DNA of 23,113 nucleotides from JAXJSP01 sp036310005 (lineage in GTDB: Bacteria > Bacillota > Clostridia > Oscillospirales > Acutalibacteraceae): contig JAXJSP010000003.1 of the NCBI GenBank assembly GCA_036310005.1, positions 1-23,113 of the forward strand. The letters run 5' to 3'. This document shows positions 8,574-15,812 of the stretch, piece after piece. Below the pieces are notes generated by a model. The model worked only from the letters and a program-made list of their open reading frames with translations. It searched no databases and was not told where the DNA came from. The translations under genes were made by a program, and so were the position numbers. The number at the start of each line of letters is the position of its first letter. Positions within the stretch are counted from its first letter, which is position 1.

Positions 8574-8990
8574 TTATAAATTATTATACATTGTTAAAAG
8601 CATTTGTTTTAGTTTTTTTATATCATTTGCCGAAAGAGAAGTAAGCAGTTTTCTTTCGTTAGCGGCAATTCTTTGTTTCATCTCAACACTCAAGGCTTTT
8701 GCTTGTTGTGTCAATGCAACAATTTTGTTTCTTTTGTCTGTTTCATCTACCCGACAACGAAGATGCCCGTTTTGTTCCATTCGTGAGATAATGCCGACAA
8801 CGGTAGGATGAGAAACCTCTAAAAATACTTCAATTTCTTTTTGCGTTGCCTGACCGCCTTTGTTGTCTAAAAAAGTTAATACTCTGCTTTGTGATAAAGT
8901 CAGTTTACTGTTTTTTAAGTCAGCATCTGCTCTTGCTTTTAATTTGTCGTTAATATTTTTGATTAAATAACCTATATCTTTATTTTGCAA
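8574..8990 (-). CDS. MarR-family transcriptional regulator of the exporter operon
   Basis: The 138-residue product has the MarR winged-helix layout: an N-terminal dimerisation helix, a DNA-binding region around SQSRVLTFLDNKGGQATQKE and SHPTVVGIISRMEQNG, and a wing containing VDETDKRNK. It ends in two dimerisation helices. The start is a TTG at 8988-8990, chosen because it is the first codon of the conserved frame and has GAGGG six to seven bases upstream. An ATG at 9002 is out of frame. The gene is flanked by two identical palindromic operators, one downstream of its own -10 box and one in front of the exporter genes, which supports autoregulation and control of the exporter. The inducing ligand is unknown. 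Confidence 0.93.
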   Translation of the reverse strand: MQNKDIGYLIKNINDKLKARADADLKNSKLTLSQSRVLTFLDNKGGQATQKEIEVFLEVSHPTVVGIISRMEQNGHLRCRVDETDKRNKIVALTQQAKALSVEMKQRIAANERKLLTSLSANDIKKLKQMLLTMYNNL

Positions 8991-9011
8991 TTGTATCCCT
9001 CATTTATAATT

Positions 9012-9055
9012 TGTAGCACGCTACATATTATAACGCGTAAATTATTTATTGTCAA
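9012..9055 (-). promoter_or_regulatory. marR promoter with overlapping operator
   Basis: On the minus strand a perfect TTGACA (9050-9055) and a perfect TATAAT (9027-9032) are 17 bases apart. Immediately downstream, at the expected transcription start, lies the palindrome TGTAGCGTGCTACA (9012-9025), the same 14-base sequence as in the second operator. Confidence 0.9.
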
Positions 9056-9072
9056 GCGGTTTTGGAATATTA

Positions 9073-9113
9073 AAAAAGACGAGTATAAAAAGCAAAAATA
9101 CTTTTTATACTCG
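9073..9113 (-). terminator. terminator of the D-Ala-D-Ala carboxypeptidase gene
   Basis: A perfect 13-bp stem (CGAGTATAAAAAG 9080-9092, CTTTTTATACTCG 9101-9113) with an eight-base loop is followed on the minus strand by TCTTTTTT. Confidence 0.85.
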
Positions 9114-9154
9114 ACTTGAATTCAGATTAATAGTTTACATTATTTAAAACGCTT

Positions 9155-10381
9155 TTATTTTATAATTAATCCTTTTATAAGCCAAATTAATGCTGTTAAA
9201 TAATTCATTTTATCAATGTTTTCGTTTGCTTTTATATTGTATTTAACTAATTCCTCATTATCATAAGTTATTATCACATATCCGACAACATCATCTTTTT
9301 TAATGGGTGCTTCTAATTCATTTGCAATTTGATAATCAACATTAATTTGATCTTTGATTCCTTTTTTCGTAATCAGCGGTATCTTTTCATCGGTAATAAT
9401 ATTACAGTACTGTTGTGTTCCGCCGATTATTTTGATTTTATCATCCGGCAGCTTTGTTTTAATGACGTTATTTTCATAGTTAGCAAAGCCGTAGTTTAAT
9501 AATGATTTTGCGTCTGAAAATCTTCCGTTAGAATTATCTGCACCTAATACCACAGCTACTAAACTTAAATTATCTTTTGTAGCAGACGCGGATACACAGC
9601 AACCTGCCTCGTCGGTAGTACCTGTCTTTAAACCTGTTGTACCTTCAAAAAAACGAACTAATTTGTTTGTGTTTACCAATAGTGTTTGACCGTTTCTTAA
9701 ACTATCCATCCAGATTGTAGTATAATTCTTAATTAAATCAAATTTTAAAAGTTCACATGACATAATTGCAATATCTTTTGCACAAGAGTAATGTCCTTCT
9801 TCATCTAAACCCGTACAATTTTTAAAATTAGTGTTATTCATGTCGAGTGCTTTTGCTTTTTCGTTCATTAAATTAACAAATTCATCTTCGCTGCCTGCAA
9901 TAGCCTCTGCCAGAACACAAGTTGCATCATTTGCAGAACCAACAGCAGCCGCTTTAATTAAATCATCAACACTCATCTGTTCACCCGGTTCAAGCCAGAT
10001 TTGTGATCCGCCCATTGAAGATGAATGTTCAGAACAGGTTAAATTATCATTTAAATTTAATATTTTTTTATCAATTGCCTCCATTACCAACAATAACGAC
10101 ATAATTTTAGTTATTGAGGCAGGGGACTGCTTGTTATTTGAATTTTGTTCATATAAAACTTTACCTGTTGATTGCTCAATTAATATACATGATTTTGAAT
10201 TAGGAGCGAGATTTCCGCTTGCAGATGTTTGAACAACTTGTTCAATATCTGAATACATATCTTCAGAATAGTTTTCTGTAACAATGTAGTTTCTCATATT
10301 TGAAACATCAGCATATACAGGAATAGTCAAACTCGTCAGAATTAACATACTTAAAAAAATTACCAACAGTTTTTTAATCAA
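9155..10381 (-). CDS. secreted D-alanyl-D-alanine carboxypeptidase (class C low-mass PBP, DacB/DacF type)
   Basis: The enzyme trims the terminal D-alanine from peptidoglycan stem peptides outside the membrane. All three active-site motifs are present: SITK at about residues 89-92, SAN at 149-151 and KTG at 252-254. A signal peptide covers about residues 1-24 (KK, a hydrophobic run, then PVYADV). After the peptidase domain comes a PBP5-type beta domain, and the C-terminus (LTALIWLIKGLIIK) is a hydrophobic/amphipathic membrane anchor. The start is a TTG at 10381, giving 408 residues with AAGGTGGTG six bases upstream. The longer GTG start at 10393 would lie inside that site. A sigma-E-like promoter match upstream suggests a sporulation (cortex) role like DacB, but a vegetative role cannot be excluded. 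It stands alone as a transcription unit. Confidence 0.92.
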   Translation of the reverse strand: MIKKLLVIFLSMLILTSLTIPVYADVSNMRNYIVTENYSEDMYSDIEQVVQTSASGNLAPNSKSCILIEQSTGKVLYEQNSNNKQSPASITKIMSLLLVMEAIDKKILNLNDNLTCSEHSSSMGGSQIWLEPGEQMSVDDLIKAAAVGSANDATCVLAEAIAGSEDEFVNLMNEKAKALDMNNTNFKNCTGLDEEGHYSCAKDIAIMSCELLKFDLIKNYTTIWMDSLRNGQTLLVNTNKLVRFFEGTTGLKTGTTDEAGCCVSASATKDNLSLVAVVLGADNSNGRFSDAKSLLNYGFANYENNVIKTKLPDDKIKIIGGTQQYCNIITDEKIPLITKKGIKDQINVDYQIANELEAPIKKDDVVGYVIITYDNEELVKYNIKANENIDKMNYLTALIWLIKGLIIK

Positions 10382-10400
10382 TGTAAACACCACCTTTTAT

Positions 10401-10429
10401 AATTTATGGTCAAACAGATTGAATTATGA
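10401..10429 (-). promoter_or_regulatory. candidate sigma-E-type promoter of the carboxypeptidase gene
   Basis: On the minus strand TCATAAT (10423-10429), 14 bases, then CATAAATT (10401-10408) resembles the sporulation sigma-E consensus (KMATATT, 13-14 bases, CATACANT). Against it, the predicted start near 10394 would leave a leader that begins at the ribosome binding site. The 70-base divergent region shows no good sigma-A promoter for either gene. Confidence 0.35.
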
Positions 10430-10464
10430 TTTATAAATAGTTAAGACTATATATGGGTGTTGAA

Positions 10465-11328
10465 ATGAAGAACAATAAAATATTTAAATTTGCAATTTTC
10501 ATATTAATTTTTGCTTTTTGTGTGTTTATATACAAATATCTGACAATAGAAGAAAAAGAAGTTCTGACAGTGAAAAAAACCACTACATACGATACTGTTG
10601 TATGCAGTGGAACAGTAGAGTCCAAAGACATAGACTATATTATTCTTAATCAAAGCGTAACTGTTAATAAAGTATATATTGAACAGGGAGAAAGAATAAA
10701 TAAAAATGACAAGATTTTTTCAGCAAATATTAACGGTTACGATGAAGATATAACTTCTGATACAAACGGTATAATAGATAAATTAAATATTTCAGAAGGC
10801 AAAACTTATCAAAGCAATAAAGTTTTAGTTTCAATTTTAAATACAGATAAAATTTATATAAATGCAGCAGTCAGCGAAAACGATATTAATAAAATTAAAA
10901 CAGGCCAGAAAGCAACTGCAGAATGTTCAGCGTGCGATGATTTATATTATTGTATTGTCGATAAAATATATTCGGGTATAAACAAAAATTCTTCTCAGTT
11001 GCAAAGTAATTATCTTAATGTTTTATTATCGGTAAATAACGCTGATAATCAAATTCTGCCGGGTTTTTCTTCAACAATAACAATTAATATTAACAAGTAT
11101 AATAATGTCTTTATTGTGCCTGAATCGGCAATTTTTAAAGAGAATAATCAAAACTATGTTTATACCTACAGTAAAGGTAAAGCAATTAAAACTCCGGTTA
11201 CTAAATCTGTTACAACCGATAAAGGTACAATTATAATTCACGGGTTAGAACAAAATGACAAGGTACTTTACAACTGTTCTGATTTAAATGATGGCGATTT
11301 AATTAAGGTGAAATATGTTGAGTTTTAA
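10465..11328 (+). CDS. MacA/HlyD-type membrane fusion (adaptor) protein
   Basis: The 287-residue product has one N-terminal membrane anchor (about residues 6-24). Then comes the beta-barrel/lipoyl layout of periplasmic-adaptor-like proteins of Gram-positive MacAB-type systems. The biotinyl-lipoyl halves are around NKVYIEQGERINKNDKIF and GIIDKLNISEGKTY, and the typical C-terminal stretch NNVFIVPESAIFKENNQ follows. The ATG at 10465 (MKNNK) has a weak GGGTG site five bases upstream; an in-frame ATG at 10453 has none. Its stop codon overlaps the start of the permease gene by 14 bases, so the two are coupled. Members of this family gather substrates or gate ABC exporters of antimicrobial peptides or other compounds. 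The coil between lipoyl halves is very short, as usual in Firmicutes. Confidence 0.85.
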   Translation: MKNNKIFKFAIFILIFAFCVFIYKYLTIEEKEVLTVKKTTTYDTVVCSGTVESKDIDYIILNQSVTVNKVYIEQGERINKNDKIFSANINGYDEDITSDTNGIIDKLNISEGKTYQSNKVLVSILNTDKIYINAAVSENDINKIKTGQKATAECSACDDLYYCIVDKIYSGINKNSSQLQSNYLNVLLSVNNADNQILPGFSSTITININKYNNVFIVPESAIFKENNQNYVYTYSKGKAIKTPVTKSVTTDKGTIIIHGLEQNDKVLYNCSDLNDGDLIKVKYVEF

Positions 11329-12496
11329 CTACTTGGCTTCACTTAAATTGACTTTTTTAACACTAATTAAATCTTATAAAAAGTCAATATTGTCTTCCAT
11401 CGGTGTTTCAATCGGTACCTTATCGGTTTTACTGATAAATATTTTCAGCAATTACACAATTGATGTGTTTAATAACGAAATGACAAAACTTGGAGTAAAC
11501 GGTATTGTAGTTTCTATAAATTCAAATTCTGTTACAATGGATTCACAGTATATAAATTCGCTGTCAAATTTGAATTGTATAGACGAATTTACGCCATATA
11601 TTTTTGATGAAAAATGCAAAATCAACAATCAAAATGAAGAAGTTATGACCTGCGGCGTAATTAATAACTTTACTGATATTTACGGACAAAAACTATTGTA
11701 CGGTAAAGTGTTTTCAAGTAAGTGTTATGACAATGTTTGTATTATTTCTAAAAATTTAGCAAATAAAACATTTAATTCAGATAATCCGATAGGCAATAGC
11801 CTTACTTTAAAATTTGCAAATAAAGACATAAACTTTAAAGTAATCGGTGTATTAGAACCTGATGAAAAAATTGCATCCGGTATTACAGCATCTTTAAGCA
11901 AGGAAAAAATTTATATACCTTATAACTGCTTTTTATTAAATAAGAATATTAATTGTATCAATCAAATTATTATTACAGCAAATAATGAATATAATTTAGA
12001 TAATACCTTGGCAGATATTAAAAGTGTTTCTAATAAATTTATAGGTAAAGATAATTATGAAATAAATAACTTGATAGACCAGAAAAACAAAATTTTAGAA
12101 TTATTGAATATAATTAAAAACTGTTTGTTTGTAATATCGGCAATTTCTGTATTAGTGTCGGTTACAAGTGTTTTTAATATAATGCTTATGAAAGTTAACG
12201 AGAGAAAAAAGGAAATTGGAATAAAAAAGGCAATCGGAGCAACAAATAATGTGATTATGCTTGACTTTTTGTGTGAATCTAGTATAATCTTCTTTGTTGG
12301 CACTTTAATTGGGATAATTATTACATTCGTAATTTATTGTGTTTTGTATGTTTTTGTAAGCAAAATGTTTTATTTTAATATTACAAATTGTCTTGCTGTT
12401 TTTTTAGTTAGTATAGTTTTAGGTATAATAAGCGGTGTATACCCGTCATATAAAGCAGCAAAACTAAAACCTGTTGATTCTATTTATAAAAATTAA
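11315..12496 (+). CDS. MacB/FtsX-type ABC transporter permease
   Basis: The 393-residue product has one N-terminal membrane helix (about 24-46), a large extracytoplasmic MacB-type domain (about 50-260), and three C-terminal helices. The FtsX signature is NERKKEIGIKKAIGAT, and the ending SGVYPSYKAAKLKPVDSIY is typical. AAGGTG lies four bases before the ATG, inside the adaptor gene. These permeases work as dimers with a separate ATPase. The usual operon order is adaptor, ATPase, permease, but here the ATPase gene is missing and the two remaining genes overlap, leaving no room for a remnant. The ATPase must be supplied from elsewhere or the system has changed function. A terminator follows at once. 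Confidence 0.9.
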   Translation: MLSFNYLASLKLTFLTLIKSYKKSILSSIGVSIGTLSVLLINIFSNYTIDVFNNEMTKLGVNGIVVSINSNSVTMDSQYINSLSNLNCIDEFTPYIFDEKCKINNQNEEVMTCGVINNFTDIYGQKLLYGKVFSSKCYDNVCIISKNLANKTFNSDNPIGNSLTLKFANKDINFKVIGVLEPDEKIASGITASLSKEKIYIPYNCFLLNKNINCINQIIITANNEYNLDNTLADIKSVSNKFIGKDNYEINNLIDQKNKILELLNIIKNCLFVISAISVLVSVTSVFNIMLMKVNERKKEIGIKKAIGATNNVIMLDFLCESSIIFFVGTLIGIIITFVIYCVLYVFVSKMFYFNITNCLAVFLVSIVLGIISGVYPSYKAAKLKPVDSIYKN

Positions 12497-12518
12497 AGGA
12501 CATTTTGAGTCCTTTTTA
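12495..12518 (+). terminator. terminator of the adaptor-permease operon
   Basis: AAAGGAC (12495-12501), a seven-base loop and GTCCTTT (12509-12515) form a 7-bp stem ending in a T run. It begins at the permease stop codon. The AT-rich stretch 12519-12690 holds no gene, only an imperfect inverted repeat (TTTCAACA near 12580 with TGTTGAAA near 12623) and the tRNA promoter. Confidence 0.75.
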
Positions 12519-12624
12519 CATATTTAGGTTTTATGTAAAGTTAAGAATTTTATGAATTTCGACATTTTAGTATGTGTATTTTCAACAAAAATTTGAAAAT
12601 CACTTAAAAATTCTCATTTTGTTG

Positions 12625-12652
12625 TTGAAAAGTCTGTTGAAAATGTTAAAAT
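12625..12652 (+). promoter_or_regulatory. candidate promoter of tRNA-Pro
   Basis: TTGAAA (12625-12630) and TAAAAT (12647-12652) are 16 bases apart, placing the transcription start about 40 bases before the tRNA. Both boxes match five of six consensus bases. Confidence 0.55.
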
Positions 12653-12697
12653 ATATGTGTTACAAAAATTATGAAAATTATTATGTAATCTAAATAT

Positions 12698-12774
12698 CGA
12701 GGTGTGGCTCAGTTTGGTAGAGCGCTGCGTTCGGGACGCAGAGGCCGTGGGTTCGAGTCCCGTCACCTCGACCA
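12698..12774 (+). tRNA. tRNA-Pro (anticodon CGG)
   Basis: A full cloverleaf is visible: acceptor CGAGGTG (12698-12704) with CACCTCG (12764-12770), discriminator A, and an encoded CCA (12772-12774). The anticodon stem CTGCG/CGCAG encloses the loop TTCGGGA (12730-12736), giving anticodon CGG, which reads the proline codon CCG. The T arm contains GTTCGAG. It is 77 bases long with CCA. The genomic island begins directly downstream, and the 3' end of the gene has a near copy at 22839-22853. Confidence 0.97.
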
Positions 12775-12776
12775 AA
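12762..12776 (+). repeat. possible attachment site half (tRNA 3' end)
   Basis: The 15 bases GTCACCTCGACCAAA at the end of tRNA-Pro match GTCTGCTCGACCAAA at 22839-22853 in 13 positions, including ten consecutive (CTCGACCAAA). The pair brackets TnpV, DUF6809, the defence-like operon and the recombinase. Candidate only: many large serine recombinases do not use tRNA genes. Confidence 0.35.
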
Positions 12777-12783
12777 CACGAAT

Positions 12784-12829
12784 AATCCGAACCTCCGTCT
12801 AATAGGCGGCGGGTTCGGATTTTCTCTTT
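12784..12829 (+). terminator. tRNA terminator
   Basis: AATCCGAACC (12784-12793) pairs perfectly with GGTTCGGATT (12812-12821), with further weak pairing inside. It is followed by TTCTCTTT and begins nine bases after the tRNA. Confidence 0.85.
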
Positions 12830-12876
12830 CAATAGACTATCCAAATTTTAACTCAAAAATAAACGGAGGTTAGTTT

Positions 12877-13182
12877 ATGAAAGACTTTATTAAAGAATTT
12901 TACTATGGCAATATCGACCCGCAAGCTCGCAGTATCAAGCAGAGCAAGGCGGTTATGAAAGAAATGCAAACGCTCAATGAAACCGAGGAATACTTGACCG
13001 CTAAACTCAAAGGCGAAGAAAAGAGCAAGTTTCTCGATCATGTCAACGCTTGGAGCGTTGTAAATGGAGAATCCAATCTCGACAGTTTCATTGTCGGCTT
13101 CAGACTCGGCGCAAAGTTTACTTATGATACCTTTATCAGCAACGATGCTCCCTTTAGTGATTTCTTGTGGGAGGATAACTGA
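12877..13182 (+). CDS. DUF6809-family protein of mobile elements
   Basis: The 101-residue product begins MKDFIKEFYYGNIDPQ and contains the family-like stretches LTAKLKGEEKSKFLDHVNAW and NLDSFIVGFRLGAKF. It is predicted to be small, helical and cytoplasmic, without membrane segments. I recognise it as the DUF6809 type often found beside transposon and integrative-element genes in clostridia; no function is known. GGAGG lies about nine bases before the ATG. The following tnpV-like gene starts right after its stop, so the two are one operon. GC content and codon use are clearly higher than in the genes left of the tRNA, consistent with transfer. Confidence 0.8.
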   Translation: MKDFIKEFYYGNIDPQARSIKQSKAVMKEMQTLNETEEYLTAKLKGEEKSKFLDHVNAWSVVNGESNLDSFIVGFRLGAKFTYDTFISNDAPFSDFLWEDN

Positions 13183-13183
13183 T

Positions 13184-13561
13184 ATGGAAAAGTATATTTT
13201 TGATGAATCCAACGGCTTGTGGTATGAACTCCAAGGAGATTATTATATCCCTTGTTTCACGCTGCCGGAGGTTGAAACAAAAGAAATTGGCGTATGGGGT
13301 ATGCGGCATTTAGATTATCTTAAATCTCGCCGAAAAGCCACCTACAATCACCTAAGTTTCGAAGGCAAACTCAATTCCTATCTCTTTGAGATAAACGCTC
13401 AGGCACAAGAAATGTTCGATAATCTTATAGTGCAGTATAAGAAATCAGAAGGCATTACCGAGGAATTGAAAGCCACCAACCAAATGGAGTGGGTGCGCCG
13501 AATGAACAACATCAAACAGCGCGTAACCGAAATCATCAACAACGAACTAATTTATAAATAA
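13184..13561 (+). CDS. TnpV-like transposon-encoded protein
   Basis: The 125-residue product resembles TnpV, an accessory protein of unknown function encoded by Tn4451-type elements. An N-terminal part DESNGLWYELQGDYYIPCFTL precedes the characteristic helical C-terminus with AQEMFDNLIVQYKKSEG and NQMEWVRRMNNIKQRV. The ATG at 13184 lies one base after the stop of the DUF6809 gene, with GGGAGG about ten bases upstream. Longer in-frame starts inside the previous gene are not plausible. It marks the left end of the island and fits the large serine recombinase at the right end, since Tn4451 carries both TnpV and the recombinase TnpX. It is not itself a recombinase. Confidence 0.85.
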   Translation: MEKYIFDESNGLWYELQGDYYIPCFTLPEVETKEIGVWGMRHLDYLKSRRKATYNHLSFEGKLNSYLFEINAQAQEMFDNLIVQYKKSEGITEELKATNQMEWVRRMNNIKQRVTEIINNELIYK

Positions 13562-13591
13562 GCCAAGATTCAGCTTTGTGGTAAAAGTTAA

Positions 13592-13624
13592 GGCGGAGAG
13601 GTCACCCTCTCCGCCATTTGTTTT
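13592..13624 (+). terminator. terminator between convergent tnpV and helicase genes
   Basis: A GC-rich perfect 10-bp stem (GGCGGAGAGG 13592-13601, CCTCTCCGCC 13606-13615) with a four-base loop is followed by ATTTGTTTT. It can serve the plus strand and perhaps also the minus-strand helicase operon. Confidence 0.8.
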
Positions 13625-13634
13625 GCGTATTAGC

Positions 13635-15812
13635 TTATAGCCATTTTAAGTTGTTCAAGGTATCTATAGCAACGGGAACATCAACTTGATTATACAAAAA
13701 AGCACTTCTCAACAATTCGTTCGGAACCATATAATCATACTTATCAATGCGTGGAGCCTGTTCCTCATTAAGCACTAAATCTGGAGTAATGTTTTCACAC
13801 ATAAGTTTTTCCATCGTGTTAATAAGGGTCGATTTATCAAGACCGCTTGTAACGCTTAAATAGAATTTTGTAGTGCTAATTGAACGTACATCCATTTCCT
13901 CTTTAAAGCCGTATGCCAAAAGATTTGCAATTGTATAAAGCTCTTTTGAGCCAATCCAAGGACAAATATAATATGATTTCTCTGCATAAGGGATCACATC
14001 ATGTTCTAAAATGCCACTTGTTCTTGCTGTTTCTCGCGCTTGCGTTAAAACGTCTACGGCGTTTTTCTGTAAATACGGATAAACCGTATCTTCTTGCAAC
14101 ACCTTTTTCATACGCTGAACTATCTTTGTATGGATGTTTCCACCTTCGCCATCCCAAGAAGGTATCCTATTGCTATTAGCTTGATTTACATATATTGTCT
14201 TTCTTTCCTCATCAATAGAAATCACTACCCATGAGCGACCTGCTAAAATAAACACTTCACCCATAGCAGGACATTTATTCAAGGAACCTACTTCGCCAAA
14301 GCTACTCATCACTTTGTATGTTTCTTCATCTTGGAAAACGGCATAGAAGGAATAAAAATTACAAATCTTTTCTCCCTTCATACCAACAATTATCCCGCCG
14401 TTATCCATACGTTGCAGATAGTCTTTTTCTATCATGTATTTTAACAATGCACGATATTCCTCTGCTGAAATATAGTCCTTAAACGCAGGTAGCAACAAAA
14501 CATTTCTTGCAAGTTCTGCAGGGCTCAATTCACCATGAGCCATTAAAACGCTTAAAGTTTGATGGGCTAATAAACTAAATGGTTTTTTCTTTTGTTCAAA
14601 CGGTTCTACCCATCGTTCCTCAAGATACAACTGAATAATGGCGATTGAACGCAATAAATCCCACGGCATAGAATCAAGTGGGTTCTTGCCTACATCCTTA
14701 TGCAAATCCAAAAACATCATTTGTGATTTGCCTGTTCTTCTTCCTGAACGTCCAAGTCTTTGCACGAAACTGGAACACCGATAAGGCGCGCCAACTTGTA
14801 TCGTTGAATCCAAGTCACCTATATCAATGCCCAACTCCAAAGTTAATGTAGCCGCAGCAACAGTGGGACCTTTATTATCTCGCAAGGCTTCCTCGGCTTC
14901 TCTACGCAATGATGCCGAAATACTGCCGTGGTGAACATAAAAAACATCTGGATCGTTGCGGTTTGAAGCCTCTTTTTTCATATCATCAATTGTCTTCTCG
15001 GCACCAGACCTACTATTGGTAAAAATTAAACATTTCTTTGAATGACAATTATCATACAAAAAAGAATTATAGTTTGACAGAACGGTTTGAGCTTTATCCT
15101 CGTCTTTAGGAACAGTAAAGCTTTCTACGCATAAAGAAAGAGTTCGTTTATGTGCTTGTATACCTACCGCTAAAGAAGATACCTCGCTTCCCGCCGATAA
15201 ATATTCCATTGCAGGACCATAATCATTTAAAGTCGCTGATAGCCCAACACGCCTTGGTGTACAGTTGGTTAATTTCTCTAATCGGTTAATTAAGCAAAGA
15301 ACTTGCAAACCTCTATCTTCGCCCATTAAAGCGTGTATTTCATCAATAACAATAAAGCGCAAATCAGAAAACAGTCTGCCTGCATCTCCAGGATGTTTCA
15401 TTATAAGTGCTTCCAAGGATTCGGGAGTAATTTGAAGTACTCCTTGTGCTGTTTTCAATGCTTTTTTCTTATGGGACTGAGAAATATCACCATGCCAAGA
15501 CCAAACCGGAATGTCTACTTCCTCTAATAAGTCGTTCAATCTTTCGAATTGATCGTTTATCAACGCTTTAAGTGGTCCGATATACATAACTCCAATTGAA
15601 TCAGACGGCTGTTGATCCAACAAGGTCAAAATTGGAAAGAATGCGGCTTCGGTTTTTCCGGAAGCGGTGCCGGACGCAATAATTACATGTTTATCGGTGT
15701 CTAAAATTGCTTCGCACGCTTCAACTTGCACCTCTCTCAAATCCGTCCACTTTTTGCGATATATGTATTCTTGAATAAAGGGAGCATATCGTTCAAAAGC
15801 ACTTTTACTCAT
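13635..15812 (-). CDS. brxHI: Lhr-type superfamily 2 DEAD/DEAH helicase (BrxHI-like), last gene of the candidate defence operon
   Basis: The 725-residue product has both helicase lobes: motif I SGTASGKT (47-54), motif II DEIH in VIDEIHALMGEDRG (157-160), motif III GLSAT, and motif VI QRLGRSGRR. DEIHAL and GRSGRR are typical of the Lhr group (COG1201). After the core comes a C-terminal domain of about 300 residues, much shorter than in full-length Lhr (about 1500). In this size class the known relative is BrxHI, the helicase of type 2 BREX, which accompanies the ATPase BrxD; here the same pair is adjacent. Its ATG overlaps the ATPase stop (ATGA), so the two proteins are translationally coupled and probably work together on DNA. 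No nuclease or methylase domain is seen. The BREX name reflects similarity only; no BREX core gene is in the window. Confidence 0.85.
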   Translation of the reverse strand: MSKSAFERYAPFIQEYIYRKKWTDLREVQVEACEAILDTDKHVIIASGTASGKTEAAFFPILTLLDQQPSDSIGVMYIGPLKALINDQFERLNDLLEEVDIPVWSWHGDISQSHKKKALKTAQGVLQITPESLEALIMKHPGDAGRLFSDLRFIVIDEIHALMGEDRGLQVLCLINRLEKLTNCTPRRVGLSATLNDYGPAMEYLSAGSEVSSLAVGIQAHKRTLSLCVESFTVPKDEDKAQTVLSNYNSFLYDNCHSKKCLIFTNSRSGAEKTIDDMKKEASNRNDPDVFYVHHGSISASLRREAEEALRDNKGPTVAAATLTLELGIDIGDLDSTIQVGAPYRCSSFVQRLGRSGRRTGKSQMMFLDLHKDVGKNPLDSMPWDLLRSIAIIQLYLEERWVEPFEQKKKPFSLLAHQTLSVLMAHGELSPAELARNVLLLPAFKDYISAEEYRALLKYMIEKDYLQRMDNGGIIVGMKGEKICNFYSFYAVFQDEETYKVMSSFGEVGSLNKCPAMGEVFILAGRSWVVISIDEERKTIYVNQANSNRIPSWDGEGGNIHTKIVQRMKKVLQEDTVYPYLQKNAVDVLTQARETARTSGILEHDVIPYAEKSYYICPWIGSKELYTIANLLAYGFKEEMDVRSISTTKFYLSVTSGLDKSTLINTMEKLMCENITPDLVLNEEQAPRIDKYDYMVPNELLRSAFLYNQVDVPVAIDTLNNLKWL

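Noticed and set aside
10465..12496. ATPase gene hidden in another frame between adaptor and permease
   Set aside because: The two coding regions overlap by 14 bases, and no Walker motif appears in other frames.
12614..12844. Minus-strand open frame of 76 residues across the tRNA gene
   Set aside because: It is the well-known false translation of the antisense strand of a tRNA (GLEPTASASRTQRSTKLS) and has no start signals.
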